From contig MU006224.1 of NCBI GenBank assembly GCA_010093685.1, positions 1,410,440-1,474,439 of the forward strand: a stretch of DNA of 64,000 nt, given 5' to 3'. Of the stretch, positions 43,491 to 55,199 are shown in pieces (positions within the stretch are counted from its first letter, which is position 1; each line of letters opens with the position of its first letter). This DNA is from Ophiobolus disseminans (taxonomy: Eukaryota > Ascomycota > Dothideomycetes > Pleosporales > Phaeosphaeriaceae). Both the position numbers and the translations under genes were made by a program. The notes under the pieces are model-generated. The model was not told where the DNA came from. It saw nothing but the letters and a program-made list of their open reading frames with translations, and searched no databases.

Positions 43491-46205
43491 ATGGAGGGCG
43501 ACTCGTGGTTCAATGCCTTCGTCCCACGCACTGCAAAGGCGCCGGAGAAGCCTTCCAGTACACACCGGCGAAGGGAGAGCCTCCTGAAGCAGGCACACGT
43601 AAGCCACGACTCCCCTCCATGGCCTCGCTGTAGCGTTATTGATATCGTTGCTGCAGGAGAGCCAGGCTGACGTCGAGCGCGCAGAAGCCATCCCAGAGAT
43701 AGAAGAGGAGCCACGCCCCAAGCTCAATGGCCCGCCGCCCGCCACCGTCGCCCGCCGGGCCAAGTCCCATAGCGACTTCTACGCTGTTGCGCGGGCGCAT
43801 CTGAAGAGGGAAAGGGCTCTGGAGCGGAAGAAGTCGCAGGAGCACATGAGCACCGAACTCGAGTTCGTCGAGTGGTATGGCGGCGTCAGCGATGAGCTGC
43901 TGGAGGCCAGCCACGACGAGTACAGTCAGTACCAGAGCCAGCTGCACATGACACGCAGCCATCTCGACAACATCACCTCGGACACGTCCACGACCCTTGG
44001 AATCCTCTCCTCGCTCTCCGACTCGTTTAAGGCGGTCGAGGCGCAGACGGACGCCTTCCGCACGCAGTGTGAGGGGCTCATAGGCGACCAGAGGCGCATC
44101 ACCAAGCTCGCAGACGACATGGGCCAGAATCTCCGCTACTACCTGTATCTCGAACCGACCACGAAGCGGCTCAATGCCCCGGGTGCCGGCAAGATTGTGC
44201 GGAGCAAGGAGTTCACAGACATGATGGCGAACCTCGACAGCTGCTTGGAGTACATGCATACCCACTCGAAGCACAACGAGGCCGAATCGTATCGCTCGAG
44301 ATACCGCCTGCTCCTGACACGTGCCCTCACCCTCATCCGCGTCCACTTCACCGAGGCTCTGCGCGAGATCGCCGCCGACGTAGCCAAGCGCATCGCCGAC
44401 CGGCAGCTCAACGACACCACAATGTCTGCGCTGCTGTATGCGAAGTTCCGCGTCGGCGCACCGGAGCTCAAGGCCATCGGGTTGGAGATTCAGAAGCGGG
44501 CCGTGGTGCCCAAGGGAGCAGCCCCGGGGGCAGAGGCAGAATACCAGAGTCTGCTGAACGAGCTGTACCAGAGCTACTCAACCACGCGCGGACGCCTCAT
44601 CCTGCCCATCGTCACCAAGAAGATCAGCGAGATCGCCCAGGCCCCGAGCATATCCAAAGACTTGGTCGCTTTTGCGCGCACCAGCATAAGCTACATCCGC
44701 CGCATATGCCTCGACGAGTGCGACCTGTGGCGGGAGTGGTTCGATGGTGATGGGGGACTCTACGACTTCCTCGAGGCCATGTGTGACCCTCTATATGACT
44801 ACCTCCGACCGCGAACCATCCACGAGACACAGATCCTAAAGCTATGCGAGCTGTGCACGCTGATACAGACCCTGTACATGGAAGAGGACGACGACGACGA
44901 CGAATCGCCTGTTGACGATAAGAGGCTGGACTTTTCCATCCTCGTCCACCCTGTCCTGGAAGACGCGCAGAACCGGCTTGTCTTCCTCTCGTTAGCCATC
45001 CTACGCGACGACATCGAACGGTACAAGCCGAAGCCCGAGGACCTCGACTACCCCGCGAAGAACAAGATTCTCGCGAAATCTGGCCGACGATCCAACCAGC
45101 CAGCACTGTCCGGCAAACGACAGCCCAAAGAAGATGCGCCCCCAACACCACTCATGCCAAAGACGCCTACAGTCGTTGAAGAAGACGACCCGGACGCTCG
45201 CTGGAACTACAACACCGAGGCAGCGTTCAAAGACTGGTATCCTACACTGAGGAAGGCAATATGGTTACTCAGCAAGATCTATCGACTCGTTCACGTGCGC
45301 CACCCTGCTTTTCTGAACAAGTACATGCTAACACTGTATAGTCCTCCGTGTTCGATGACCTTGCCCACCACATCGTTCACAGCACCACGGTCTCCCTCAC
45401 CCACGCCAGCACCCTCCTCTCGAAATCTGCTTCTCCCACCGACGCTGCCCTCTTTCTCATATCCCACCTCCTGCTCCTCAAGCAGCAAATCGTCGCCTTC
45501 GACATTGAGTTCGTCACACCTGAGACAGAAGTGCAGTACGATTTCTCTACCCTCTCATCTACCTTTTGGGAACTGCGATCACGTGGCGGCCTGTTCAATC
45601 CGAGAAGTCTGGTGGGCTTATTGATACCCAAGGTCGTGGAGAATATGTTGGATGCAAAGGCAGAAGTAGATGCAAGATTGAGGCAGGGAATAAACGACTT
45701 CACCGGGCAATTCGTCAGCAGAATGACCGCGCCCGTCGACACAAAAGGTGGCAAGAAAGTCCCCATTCAAGAGGCGCCGGCGCGAACGGCAAAAGTGAGG
45801 CAGAACATTGAGCAAGAAACTCCGTTCTTGAGGGGTAAATTGGAGGAATACATCACCGATCAGCGCACGAGAGAAATGCTCGTCGCAGCCGTCATGGAGT
45901 CCGTCACCCAGGCATACGAGGAGTGGTTCGACACATCCTACACGCCCTCCATCGCCGGCACAAATGGCACGGGACGTAGCACAAAGGGCAAAGGACGTGA
46001 AGACGGCGTCTGGGATCCAGACGTCTTCAACGAGTGGTGTGATAGCGTCTTCAAAGTCGCTACTCTGGGATTGGGCATTGACGATGAGTACGACGGCAGT
46101 GGCGGGGATAGCGACAGCGATGTGGGCAGTTTGGGCGCAGTGAGTGGGCGTACGGGGACGGAGAGGACGGGATCTAGATCGCTGGGCTTGAGGATTAAAA
46201 TGTAG
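43491..46205 (+). CDS. COG3: Conserved oligomeric Golgi complex subunit 3 (Sec34)
   Basis: Lobe A subunit of the COG tethering complex for retrograde intra-Golgi vesicles. Exons 43491-43598, 43657-45294 and 45342-46205 give 869 aa. The first short exon (MEGDSWFNAFVPRT) splices in phase. Core motifs: ELEFVEWYGGVSDELLEAS, GILSSLSDSFKAVEAQTDAF, YYLYLEPTTKRLNAPG, and KICDEC-like LDECDLWREWFDGDGGLYDF. The third exon starts SSVFDDLAHHIV and continues as a helical C-terminus. The second donor, GTGCGC, is weak; it was chosen because it alone keeps the frame into the conserved exon 3, with a GCTAAC branch site before the acceptor. The C-terminus is Ser/Asp/Gly-rich. Confidence 0.92.
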
Positions 46206-46568
46206 ATGTTTAGGCTGTGAGTTCAGGACAATTCGGCAAATAATTCGCTCCCATTGTTCTCGCTGTCGATGTGACAATGCCGAAGAGCGTCCGCACCTCT
46301 TTTATCAAGACCGTCGTGAGCGTGCCATGTTGATGGGTGTCGAAACGAATTTAGATTTGCAAATTTAGCATGCTGCTCTCTTCTCGAAGGATGTGCTTTA
46401 CATCTCTCGTATATAGTCTCTCTGAGTGACGACGACAGTTACTTTGGGTGAGGCTAATTGTCATCGTGCGTGATGTTAATGGATCTGGCCACGATGACGA
46501 AGCCGGACGACGGACGCGGATATAATTAGTCACGAATCGTTTCCATGTTTAGTAAGAATGTGCTTGTT
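46206..46568. other. Intergenic between convergent COG3 and F-box genes
   Basis: Short convergent 3' region, AT-moderate, no gene seen. Confidence 0.5.
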
Positions 46569-47873
46569 TCAGCCCTCAATCCTCTCCAACGCAGTGCCTT
46601 CATCACCCACCCTCTTCCACCCCGGCGGCGTAATCTCACAAATCGGGTTCAACGAGAGATAGTCGCCCTTCCCCTTCCTCTCCACTACGCACACCGTCTT
46701 CTCACCCGTCTTCCGCTCGTCGCCCCAATAGCGCGTGCCTTTCCGAGGATTGTCCTTTCTCCACTGCTCACTCGTCCGCAACAACGACAAACCTTTTTCC
46801 ACGCACCCGACTGCAAAACTCGCCTTTCCAGCCCGCTCAGCCGCCAACACCGCAGCGGGCAGTCGCGCACCCCCGAGGACCTCGCGCCATAGCTGCCCTT
46901 CGGCAAGTATCCCCGCATTTGCAAATGTACTCATCAGCTCTATGTCGTCCGGCATGCGGATTACCCACGATCCGGGAATCGAGCCTTCCATCCACACGCC
47001 GCGGTGCGGCATGGCCACGCTGGATTGACTCTGCATCTCGGCACGGATATACGTCTGCCAGAGCAAACCATTGTGGTTCTCAATCTCGGAATTCACCAAC
47101 GCATAAAGCTTTGCATCCTCGGGAACGGCATTGGGCGTCGAGACGAGTTTCTCAAGGCGATTGGTGACGACGTACCAGAGCACTTCAGAATGCGCGAGTG
47201 TCATGCGCCCGGTGTCGGTACGGCGGCATGTTGGTAGCAGTCCCCAAATGCCGAAACAGTTGTAGACCAGCGTTTTGAGGTTCGGGAGGCGAAGTGACGT
47301 ATCCGGCGTCGACGGGTCCGCGAAGAGTGCTTCACACGCACGTATCTGGAGGCGCACATGTTGCATCCTGGGAAGAATCTTGCGCAGGGCGTCGCATAGA
47401 TGGGGCTCTTCTCCCTCTTTGGGAGCAGCAAAGTCGTGGATCTCAAGCTCGAGGTTCGTACACGAAGCTGGCAACGCATCAACGAGCTGGACCAGCGCTG
47501 CTTGGGAGAACTTCTTCAAGAATCCTTGCTTGGGCCAGAATGAGAAGGATCGTAGGTTGGTGAACTGGGGAAGCAACGGCACGAGCTGTGCTACTGGCTC
47601 GAGGATTCTTACAGACTCGCATGTAATGGTGAGAGAATGGACATGAACATATGCGCAATACTTCGACACCTCCGCATGATTACAGAACTGGACCAAGTTA
47701 TCTCTGTTCAGCGCGATATTTCCATACAGAAAGGGCGTCGTCGCTTCATGCCAGCGACGATCTACCAAAGAACATGATGTGAGATCCTGGCTGGTTTCGC
47801 TGATTCGTTTGAGCTGTGTGAGAACCACGGTCAAGATATCGTTGGATAAGATCGAGAAGGAAGACGTAGCCAT
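46569..47873 (-). CDS. F-box-like protein
   Basis: 434 aa, one exon. The N-terminus has an F-box-type helix set (FSILSNDILTVVLTQLKRIS, then DLTSCSLVDRRWHEATTPFL), as in SCF ubiquitin-ligase adaptors. The middle has irregular leucine-rich stretches (LPQFTNLRSFSFW, SCTNLELEIHDFA, RLPNLKTLVYNCFGIWGLLP) for partner binding. The C-terminal part contains ERKGKGDYLSLNPICEITPP, a block I cannot assign. This is one of many fungal F-box genes; substrate unknown. It is the last core-like gene before the transposon-rich block. Confidence 0.75.
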   Translation of the reverse strand: MATSSFSILSNDILTVVLTQLKRISETSQDLTSCSLVDRRWHEATTPFLYGNIALNRDNLVQFCNHAEVSKYCAYVHVHSLTITCESVRILEPVAQLVPLLPQFTNLRSFSFWPKQGFLKKFSQAALVQLVDALPASCTNLELEIHDFAAPKEGEEPHLCDALRKILPRMQHVRLQIRACEALFADPSTPDTSLRLPNLKTLVYNCFGIWGLLPTCRRTDTGRMTLAHSEVLWYVVTNRLEKLVSTPNAVPEDAKLYALVNSEIENHNGLLWQTYIRAEMQSQSSVAMPHRGVWMEGSIPGSWVIRMPDDIELMSTFANAGILAEGQLWREVLGGARLPAAVLAAERAGKASFAVGCVEKGLSLLRTSEQWRKDNPRKGTRYWGDERKTGEKTVCVVERKGKGDYLSLNPICEITPPGWKRVGDEGTALERIEG

Positions 47874-47986
47874 TGCAAGGCAGATGGTGGAAGTTCAAGG
47901 CTGTCGCGTTCGGCTTACGCTGAGCCCTCGCTACCTAGCGAGGCGAGCTACCTTGGCGTAGGATTGCTTGCGCACATGGCGAGATA

Positions 47987-48458
47987 ATGTCAATCCTCGC
48001 GTGCCGGGACACACTGCGAGGCGGGACACTATTTCTTCCGGACGCTCGGCGTGCTCCTAAAATGCATGCAAGTCGACTGGTCCAGCGTGTATACGTTCTA
48101 TGGCTCTCGCTCTTCCACTGCATTCCCCTCCGGCGCGAAAAAATGCGTTGCAGACTGTGCTGTCGCTCTTCTTGCATGTGCTGTGGACCAACTTTCTCTA
48201 AGAACCCCCCTTCTTGTTTACGACTACGTCTAGTCTTATAGAACTCGGTGGGTTACAGAGTAAGCGAAGAAGGCGAAGATCAAGATTGTAGCCTCAGAAA
48301 GTGAATTTAGGGTGTGGACTATGCTGCCCGGCAGTTTCTCCGCGCCAGCTGCAAGATTGTCGGATCGCGTCTAGTCAGCCGTGCGTACTTAGCGGATCTT
48401 AGCAAGCGGCAGCCTGCAGTAGCGTGTAAGGCTGTGCATGTACTGTATGTAACGAATT
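47987..48458 (+). repeat. Left inverted repeat of the 7.7-kb element
   Basis: Tip ATGTCAATCCTCGCGTGCCG preceded by TA. Blocks shared with the right end: GGCGGGACACT, TTCTTCCGGA, CTGTGCTGTCGC, AGCAAGCGGCAGC and GTACTGTATGTAACGAAT. Differences are mostly transitions, in keeping with age or RIP. Confidence 0.7.
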
Positions 48459-48657
48459 ATGCGCTAAGCTCACCACAAAGCCATGCTTTACGGCAGATGT
48501 GGCGCACGCTCACGTCTTTCTAGAAGCTTCTTCACAGGTTGCTCCGCCTCTATTTGGGGACGTGGCCCTATGCACAGCGTGAAGCTTCGCTGCTGCGCCT
48601 GTAACTTCGACTACTACTCAGCTCATGTCCACGTAACTTAGCAGCGTACCAACCCTC

Positions 48658-50140
48658 ATGTGCACACACATGGACCGGGCTAGTCGCGTGCTGTCGCAGG
48701 GTCTCCCGCCTGGCGTTCCCGCTTCTTACCGCGTTCTCGCAGATCATAGCAACGTGCCCCGCTCCACCCTCTACCCATGGTCGCCGATCTATGCAGGGAA
48801 AGGCCCAGAGCCAGCAGTACCTCCGCTCTTGGGAGGAAGATGCGCCAGTCAGGTTCCTCCTGCAGATGGCTGACCTGGACCAGCCAGTGCGCGTCAAGTT
48901 CGTCCCGTCTCTGGCCTTTTGCATTGCCCGTCATCGAGCGGAAGCCACCCGACCGTCGAAGCCACCGGGCAAGAACTGGGCTCGTGCCTTCGAGAAGCGG
49001 CACCCGAACATGCACGCGAGAAGAGTGAAGGCCCTAGACTGGAACCGCCACGAGCGAAGCATATACTGGAAGATGTCACACTGGTTCGACGTGATAGGAG
49101 AGCTACTGCAAGACCCAAGCATTCGAGCAGAAAATGTGTATGGTATGAACAAGACAGGCGTCATGCTCTCCATACTAGGTTCTGTCAAGGTACTGATGGG
49201 TAAGAACGACACGCGAAAGTATAGAGGCGCTCGGGTGAGTGCATAAGCGGCGACGGTAGGGATCTGAACCCTATATTCATCTGGCCCGCAGCTACGCACC
49301 GTAGCAACTGGGCGGCGTTCCCTACTCCAGGCTGGCAGTACGCGTGCTCTGAGACTGGCTATACGAACTGGCACATCAGCTTGCAGTGGCTGAAGCGAAT
49401 CTTTGACCCCGAGACAAAAGAGCGAGCTAACAACAGGCCTCGTGTGTTGATCTGTGACAGCTTCGCAAGCCATGAAACCTTAGAGATACTGTACTCAAGC
49501 ATTGCTTTGCCAACAACATCGTCTTGTGTCGCCTCCCCTCCCACACTTCCCACAAGTTGCAGCCCTGTGACGTTGCCGTGTTCGCCCCGCTCAAAGCCGC
49601 GTACCGGGAGCAGGTGGAGCGGCTAGAGCGCGGGGGCGTGAACACGATTGGCAAGGGGCATTTCGCATCCTTGTTCAGCCCTGCACGAGCGAACGCTTTT
49701 ACTGCGAGGAACATCAAGGCTGGGTTCGCTGCTTGCGGCTTGATTCCTTTCAACCCAGCCAGGGTGCTCGACAGCGTGCCGAAGCCTGACAGCGCGTTGA
49801 TTGTGCCAAGTACTACTGATGCCACAACTGGGTCGATCGGGCAAGAAGCTGTTCTACAAACGCCCGTCACCCCTGTGACAGCAGAAGATCTTATGTCTCT
49901 GCAGAATCTAATCTTGACCCAAGACGCTCGTGCGCTCTGCGAGAAGAGCAGGCAAGATCTGCAGAGACACGTGCAGAGAGTGGCGAAGGCCGCCCAGCTC
50001 TCCCTTGCTAAAGGAGCGCTCCAGCAGAACCACATTCAGCCGCTGTACGGCGATCGACAAAAGCACTGATACTGGGCACAGCCAAGGTGATGGGCTACGA
50101 AGAGCTGCAACAAGCGCGAGCAAAGCGCGCTGAGATAAAT
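48658..50140 (+). pseudogene. Fot1/pogo-family DDE transposase, degenerate
   Basis: Homology is spread over at least four frames. The helix-turn-helix part GVPASYRVLADHSNVPRSTL is in the frame from 48658. The CENP-B-like part and first catalytic strand (LLQMADLDQPVRVKFVPSLA to NVYGMNKTGVMLSILGSVKV) are in the frame from 48791. The second Asp strand (RPRVLICDSFASHETLEIL) is in the frame from 49381. The third (LPSHTSHKLQPCDVAVFAPL and KAAYREQVERL) is in the frame from 49524, which stops at 50069; a basic tail continues in another frame. The family signature M-D-E-T-G here reads M-N-K-T-G, so the first catalytic Asp is lost. Frameshifts near 48,830, 49,245 and 49,500 make it non-functional. Confidence 0.88.
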
Positions 50141-50723
50141 GCCGCCAAAGCAAAGCCTGCGACGCGCAAGCGAGGTCGAAAGAGAAAGCAAACGACAGGG
50201 AGAGTTGAATGCTGAAGGTGCTACAGAAGCCCCGAGGAGGGCGACGCAGGTGGGCGCAGCACAGAGTTCGACGCACGCCGAAACAGGGACATGCACGGCT
50301 CCTGTGGCTCGGATGGACTGAAACTGATGTTTAGTTCAGTATTCTTTCAAAATTGCAATCAATGCGAGATGTTGATGGGTAAAGCTAAAGACTATGCGAC
50401 GTGACGAAAAGATCTGCGTTCATGTTGGCTGCCATGTAGTCTCTAGTCCCTGATTGACCCGGTGATAATCTATGCACGTGGAATGGCGAATGAACGCGCG
50501 CGATCTGAACACAGCAGCAGCCACCCCACAGCCATGAAGCTGGCCGACCAGGCTGAAGCATGACGCACAGCCACCACCACCAGACCAAGACTTCTACGTC
50601 AGCTGCGAGCCTCTTCGTCTCACTCTCTACTTCCCAGACCAGCTCGTCCACCGAAAGCCCGTCACATCGTGTACTACGTCTCGCAGAGGATCACACCCGT
50701 TCACCACTGCTCTATCGAAGTCG
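50141..50723. other. Spacer between dead transposase and receptor gene
   Basis: About 580 bp with no inverted-repeat tip matching the element ends. The right part must be the receptor's promoter and leader. Only short frames were seen. Confidence 0.45.
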
Positions 50724-53700
50724 ATGCGCCTTCTCACACATAGCGACGATGGTACAATCACTATCGAAAGCTTCAGGGACAGCGAGATCCCGCCCTATGC
50801 AATACTGTCCCATACTTGGGGTTTAGACAATGAAGAGGTGACATTCGAAGACATCGTCGGCTGCAACGGCTGGGGCAAGGCTGGCTACGAAAAGATCCGT
50901 TTTTGCAGCGCACAAGCACGGCGTGATAGGTTAGAGTACTTCTGGGTCGATACATGTTGCATTAAAAAAAAGGACAAGGCTGAGCTCTCTCAAGCTATTC
51001 GGTCCATGTACCGTTGGTACCAGAACGCGGCCAGATGCTATGTGTATCTATCGGACGTGCGAATAAGGAAGAGAACATTCGAAGAAATGGCCAATGGGCC
51101 CGATTGGCAGGCTATGTTCAGGTCTAGCCGCTGGTTCACGCGCGGCTGGACGCTTCAAGAGCTGATCGCGCCGCGCGCAGTCACCTTCTTCTCCCAAGAT
51201 AGGGGTGAGCTGGGCGACAAGTCTTCGCTGAAGCGCTTGATTAGTGAGATAACAAGCATTCCGCCTGAAGTGCTTGAGGGAGGTGTACTGTCTCATTATA
51301 AAAGCGATGAACGACAGCGATGGGCAAACCACAGGAGCACAAAGCTTAAAGAGGACAAGGCGTATGCCTTGTCAGGTCTTTGTGGTGTAGACATTGCGCC
51401 TGTGTATGGCGAAGGTGAAGAAGAAGCGTTCAGACGGCTCCGCCGTGAGATTGACAAGCTAGAGGTCTGCGTCTGCGACTTACGCGTGACCGATCCTCGC
51501 GACGACAAAAAACGCATCGAAGAGACGAAGGGCGGTCTACTGGTGGACTCATACCACTGGGTCCTCAACAATAGCACCTTTCAGCAGTGGCGGAAAGACC
51601 ATGGCAGTCAACTGCTCTGGGTGAAGGGCGATCCTGGCAAAGGCAAAACGATGCTGCTGTGTGGCATAATCGACGAGTTACAGAAGACCGGAAAACACAA
51701 TGACACGGTCGCGTACTTCTTCTGCCAAGCAACTGACTCGCGCATTAACAACGCCGTGGCGGTGCTGCGAGGGTTGCTGTACATGCTTGTGGCTCAACAG
51801 CCACTGCTGGCATCCCACATACAAAAGCAACACGAGCACGCAGGCAAGCAGCTGTTTGAGGACACAAATGCATGGGTAGCGCTGCGGGACATCTTCACAG
51901 CCATCCTTCAGGATCCGAGCCTAGGCAAGACATGTCTCGTCATCGATGCCCTAGACGAGTGCATCACTAACCTTTCAAAGTTGCTGGAGTTTGTGGCAGA
52001 GCAGTCATTGGCATCCTCGCGTATCAAGTGGATCGTATCTAGCCGCAACTGGCCTGACATTGAAGCACGGCTAGAGCGAACAGGACACAAAGTGAAGCTC
52101 AGCCTTGAGCTGAACGCGAGTTCCGTCGCTTCAGCGGTCAATGCATTCATACATGCAAAGGCGAACGATCTGGCTGAAAGAATGAACTATGCATCAGATC
52201 TTCGTTCAGACGTGGTCCAACATCTAACCTTGAACGCCAATGATACTTTTCTGTGGGTGGCCTTGGTTTGCCAAAACCTTCGAACAACGCCTAAGAGACA
52301 CGTACGGGACAGGCTGATGCAGTTCCCACCAGGACTAGACGCTTTGTATGCAAGGATGATGAACCAGATCAGTCAGTCGGATGACGCTGGAACGTGTCAA
52401 CACATACTTGCATCGATCGCAGTCTCGTATCGACCCATAACCACTTTCGAGCTAGTTGCTCTTGTCGAGCAAGTCCAGGATGTTGTTAATGATGTAGAGG
52501 AAATCATCAGCCTTTGTGGATCGTTCCTCACTTTAAGAGAGGACACTATCTACTTTGTGCACCAGTCCGCCAAAGAATTTCTCTTTGACAAGGCAGCAAG
52601 TCAGGTCTTCCCAGACGGAGTGGAAGCAGTTCACCGCACAATTTTCTCAAGATCGCTCACAACACTTTCGAGCACGCTGCACAGAGATATGTACAGACTG
52701 AAAGCGCCAGCAACCGCTAACGACGACATCATCGCACCTGATCCAGACCCTCTGGTGTCTGCCCGCTACTCGTGTACCTACTGGGCTGACCATCTCTACG
52801 ACTCAAAAAACCACATGTCTGCCGCCAGCGTAGAATGGCTGTTACCCACATCTGAACTCGACCACTTCTTCAAGACGGCATATCTATACTGGATCGAGAT
52901 GCTGAGTCTGTGTCAGAGTGTAGAACAAGGCATCGCATCCGTTGATAAAGTGCTTCAAGTAGTGCAGGTATGAGCTAGGACTAATGACACATTACTAGCG
53001 TGCTAACGATGCCAGAATGATCCAAGTCCGGGTGAACTTACTTCGCTTGTCAATGACGCGTGGAGGTTCATCATGCATCACAAGAAGATGATCAAGAGAT
53101 GGCCGTTGCAGGTCTACACATCAGGGATCCTGTTTAGTCCTCAAACAAGCATCATTAAAGACATTTTCAAGGACCAGGCACGAGGACTCGATGTCAAACC
53201 AGCCCTAGAGCACAACTGGAGCGCATGCCTCCAGACGCTCGAGGGGCATGGCAGCTACGTCTCCTCGGTGGCCTTCTTGCCCGACGGTGCAAGGCTGGCA
53301 TCAGGGTCAGACGATAAGACTGTCAAGGTGTGGGACACGCAGAGCGGGCAGTGCCTCCAGACGCTTGAGGGGCNNNNNNNNNNNNNNNNNNNNNNNNNNN
53401 NNNNNNNNNNNNNNNNNNNNNNNNNNNNNNNNNNNNNNNNNNNNNNNNNNNNNNNNNNNNNNNNNNNNNNNNNNNNNNNNNNNNNNNNNNNNNNNNNNNN
53501 NNNNNNNNNNNNNNNNNNNNNNNNNNNNNNNNNNNNNNNNNNNNNNNNNNNNNNNNNNNNNNNNNNNNNNNNNNNNNNNNNNNNNNNNNNNNNNNNNNNN
53601 NNNNNNNNNNNNNNNNNNNNNNNNNNNNNNNNNNNNNNNNNNNNNNNNNNNNNNNNNNNNNNNNNNNNNNNNNNNNNNNNNNNNNNNNNNNNNNNNNNNN

Positions 53701-54932
53701 NNNNNNNNNNNNNNNNNNNNNNNNNNNNNNNNNNNNNNNNNNNNNNNNNNNNNNNNNNNNNNNNNNNNNNNNNNNNNNNNNNNNNNNNNNNNNNNNNNNN
53801 NNNNNNNNNNNNNNNNNNNNNNNNNNNNNNNNNNNNNNNNNNNNNNNNNNNNNNNNNNNNNNNNNNNNNNNNNNNNNNNNNNNNNNNNNNNNNNNNNNNN
53901 NNNNNNNNNNNNNNNNNNNNNNNNNNNNNNNNNNNNNNNNNNNNNNNNNNNNNNNNNNNNNNNNNNNNNNNNNNNNNNNNNNNNNNNNNNNNNNNNNNNN
54001 NNNNNNNNNNNNNNNNNNNNNNNNNNNNNNNNNNNNNNNNNNNNNNNNNNNNNNNNNNNNNNNNNNNNNNNNNNNNNNNNNNNNNNNNNNNNNNNNNNNN
54101 NNNNNNNNNNNNNNNNNNNNNNNNNNNNNNNNNNNNNNNNNNNNNNNNNNNNNNNNNNNNNNNNNNNNNNNNNNNNNNNNNNNNNNNNNNNNNNNNNNNN
54201 NNNNNNNNNNNNNNNNNNNNNNNNNNNNNNNNNNNNNNNNNNNNNNNNNNNNNNNNNNNNNNNNNNNNNNNNNNNNNNNNNNNNNNNNNNNNNNNNNNNN
54301 NNNNNNNNNNNNNNNNNNNNNNNNNNNNGACTGTCAAGGTGTGGGACACGCAGAGCGGGCAGTGCCTCCAGACGCTTGAGGGGCATGGCCGCTACGTCTC
54401 CTTGGTGGCCTTCTCGCCCGACGGCACAAGGCTGGCGTCAGGGTCATACGATAAGACTGTCAAGGTGTGGGACACGCAGAGCAGGCAGTGCCTCCAGACG
54501 CTTGAGGGGCATGACCACTACATCTCCTCGGTGGCCTTCTCGCCCAACGGCATGAGGCTGACGTCAGGGTCATACGATAAGACTGTCAAGGTGTGGGACA
54601 TGCAGAGCGGGCGGTGCCTCCAGACGCTTGAGGGGCATGGAAGACCCGTCTCCTCGGTGGCCTTCTCGCTCCACGGCACACATCTAATTACTGATCAGGG
54701 CAACGACCGTCTCAAGGCTTCCATTGCTAGCACTTCTAGCAATACTGACATGGATTTCGAATATAACGTCGACCATGATGTTAGGCTAAGCGACAGCTGG
54801 GTATCTCGAGATGGGCAAGATATTCTGTGGATCCCTCAAGAGTATCACCATTCTATATCAGCCATCAGGAACAACAAGGTCGCGATCGGCACACACTCTG
54901 GCCTAGTTTACGTGTGCTCTGTCGGTCGCTAA
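50724..54932 (+). CDS. HET-NACHT-WD40 receptor (HNWD type)
   Basis: A STAND/NOD-like protein of the HET-E/HET-D class that controls non-self recognition and cell death in filamentous fungi. Exon 1 is 50724-52967 and exon 2 is 53016-54932; the 48-nt intron joins in phase. Domains: a HET domain at about 20-175 (IPPYAILSHTWG, FWVDTCCI, WFTRGWTLQELIAP); NACHT with Walker A GDPGKGKT at 302-309 and Walker B TCLVIDALDEC near 402-412; a helical linker ending DAWRFIMHHKKMIKRWPLQV; then 42-residue WD40 repeats (GSDDKTVKVWDTQSGQCLQT). A 955-N gap (53374-54328) removes several repeats. Visible repeats are nearly identical outside a few positions. The final blade is degenerate and a 70-residue unique tail ends the protein. 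No disabling mutation is visible. Confidence 0.9.
53248..54715 (+). repeat. 126-bp WD40-encoding tandem repeat
   Basis: Units start at 53248, 54259 (partly inside the gap), 54385, 54511 and 54637 (last one degenerate); unit length is exactly 126 nt. The distance from the gap's left unit border to the right one is 885 nt, which is seven units plus 3. Variable residues cluster at the start of each unit (H-[GD]-[SRH]-[YP]-[VI]), elsewhere units are almost the same, a sign of concerted evolution. Confidence 0.85.
53374..54328. other. Assembly gap, 955 N
   Basis: The gap lies inside the WD40 array and is certainly caused by near-identical repeats. Its estimated length keeps the reading frame. Confidence 0.97.
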
Positions 54933-55199
54933 GACGTTTCGCATGTGTGGGGATTCCTGATAATAGAGTTCCTTCTCTCCCTTTCTTTTTCTAACTTTAT
55001 TTCATAAGAGGGACGGAGATACGCAGGTCTATATATCCTGAGTTCGTCTATAGAGAAGGCTCTAGAAGAGGCCAGTCGCATGACTGCTTTCAAATGGGGC
55101 CGAGTTTTCTGAGAAATATCTGTAACTAGGAAACTTTTAGCACGTGAGACTGATGCGCCACAGTTTTGATACGTCTGAAGGTTGATTCGGGCCTGGTGC
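54933..55199. other. 3' region of the receptor gene
   Basis: About 270 bp of AT-moderate sequence between the receptor stop and the right inverted repeat. No gene seen. Confidence 0.5.

Noticed and set aside
43636..44346. 236-codon minus-strand frame opposite COG3
   Set aside because: Shadow of the high-GC COG3 exon; no domain or start context.
49250..49320. tRNA-like arm near GGGATCTGAACCC
   Set aside because: It is inside transposase sequence and no cloverleaf can be completed.
50440..50470. A possible third transposon tip (CTGATTGACCCGG)
   Set aside because: Only about six bases resemble the tip and the following bases differ, so it does not split the 7.7-kb unit.
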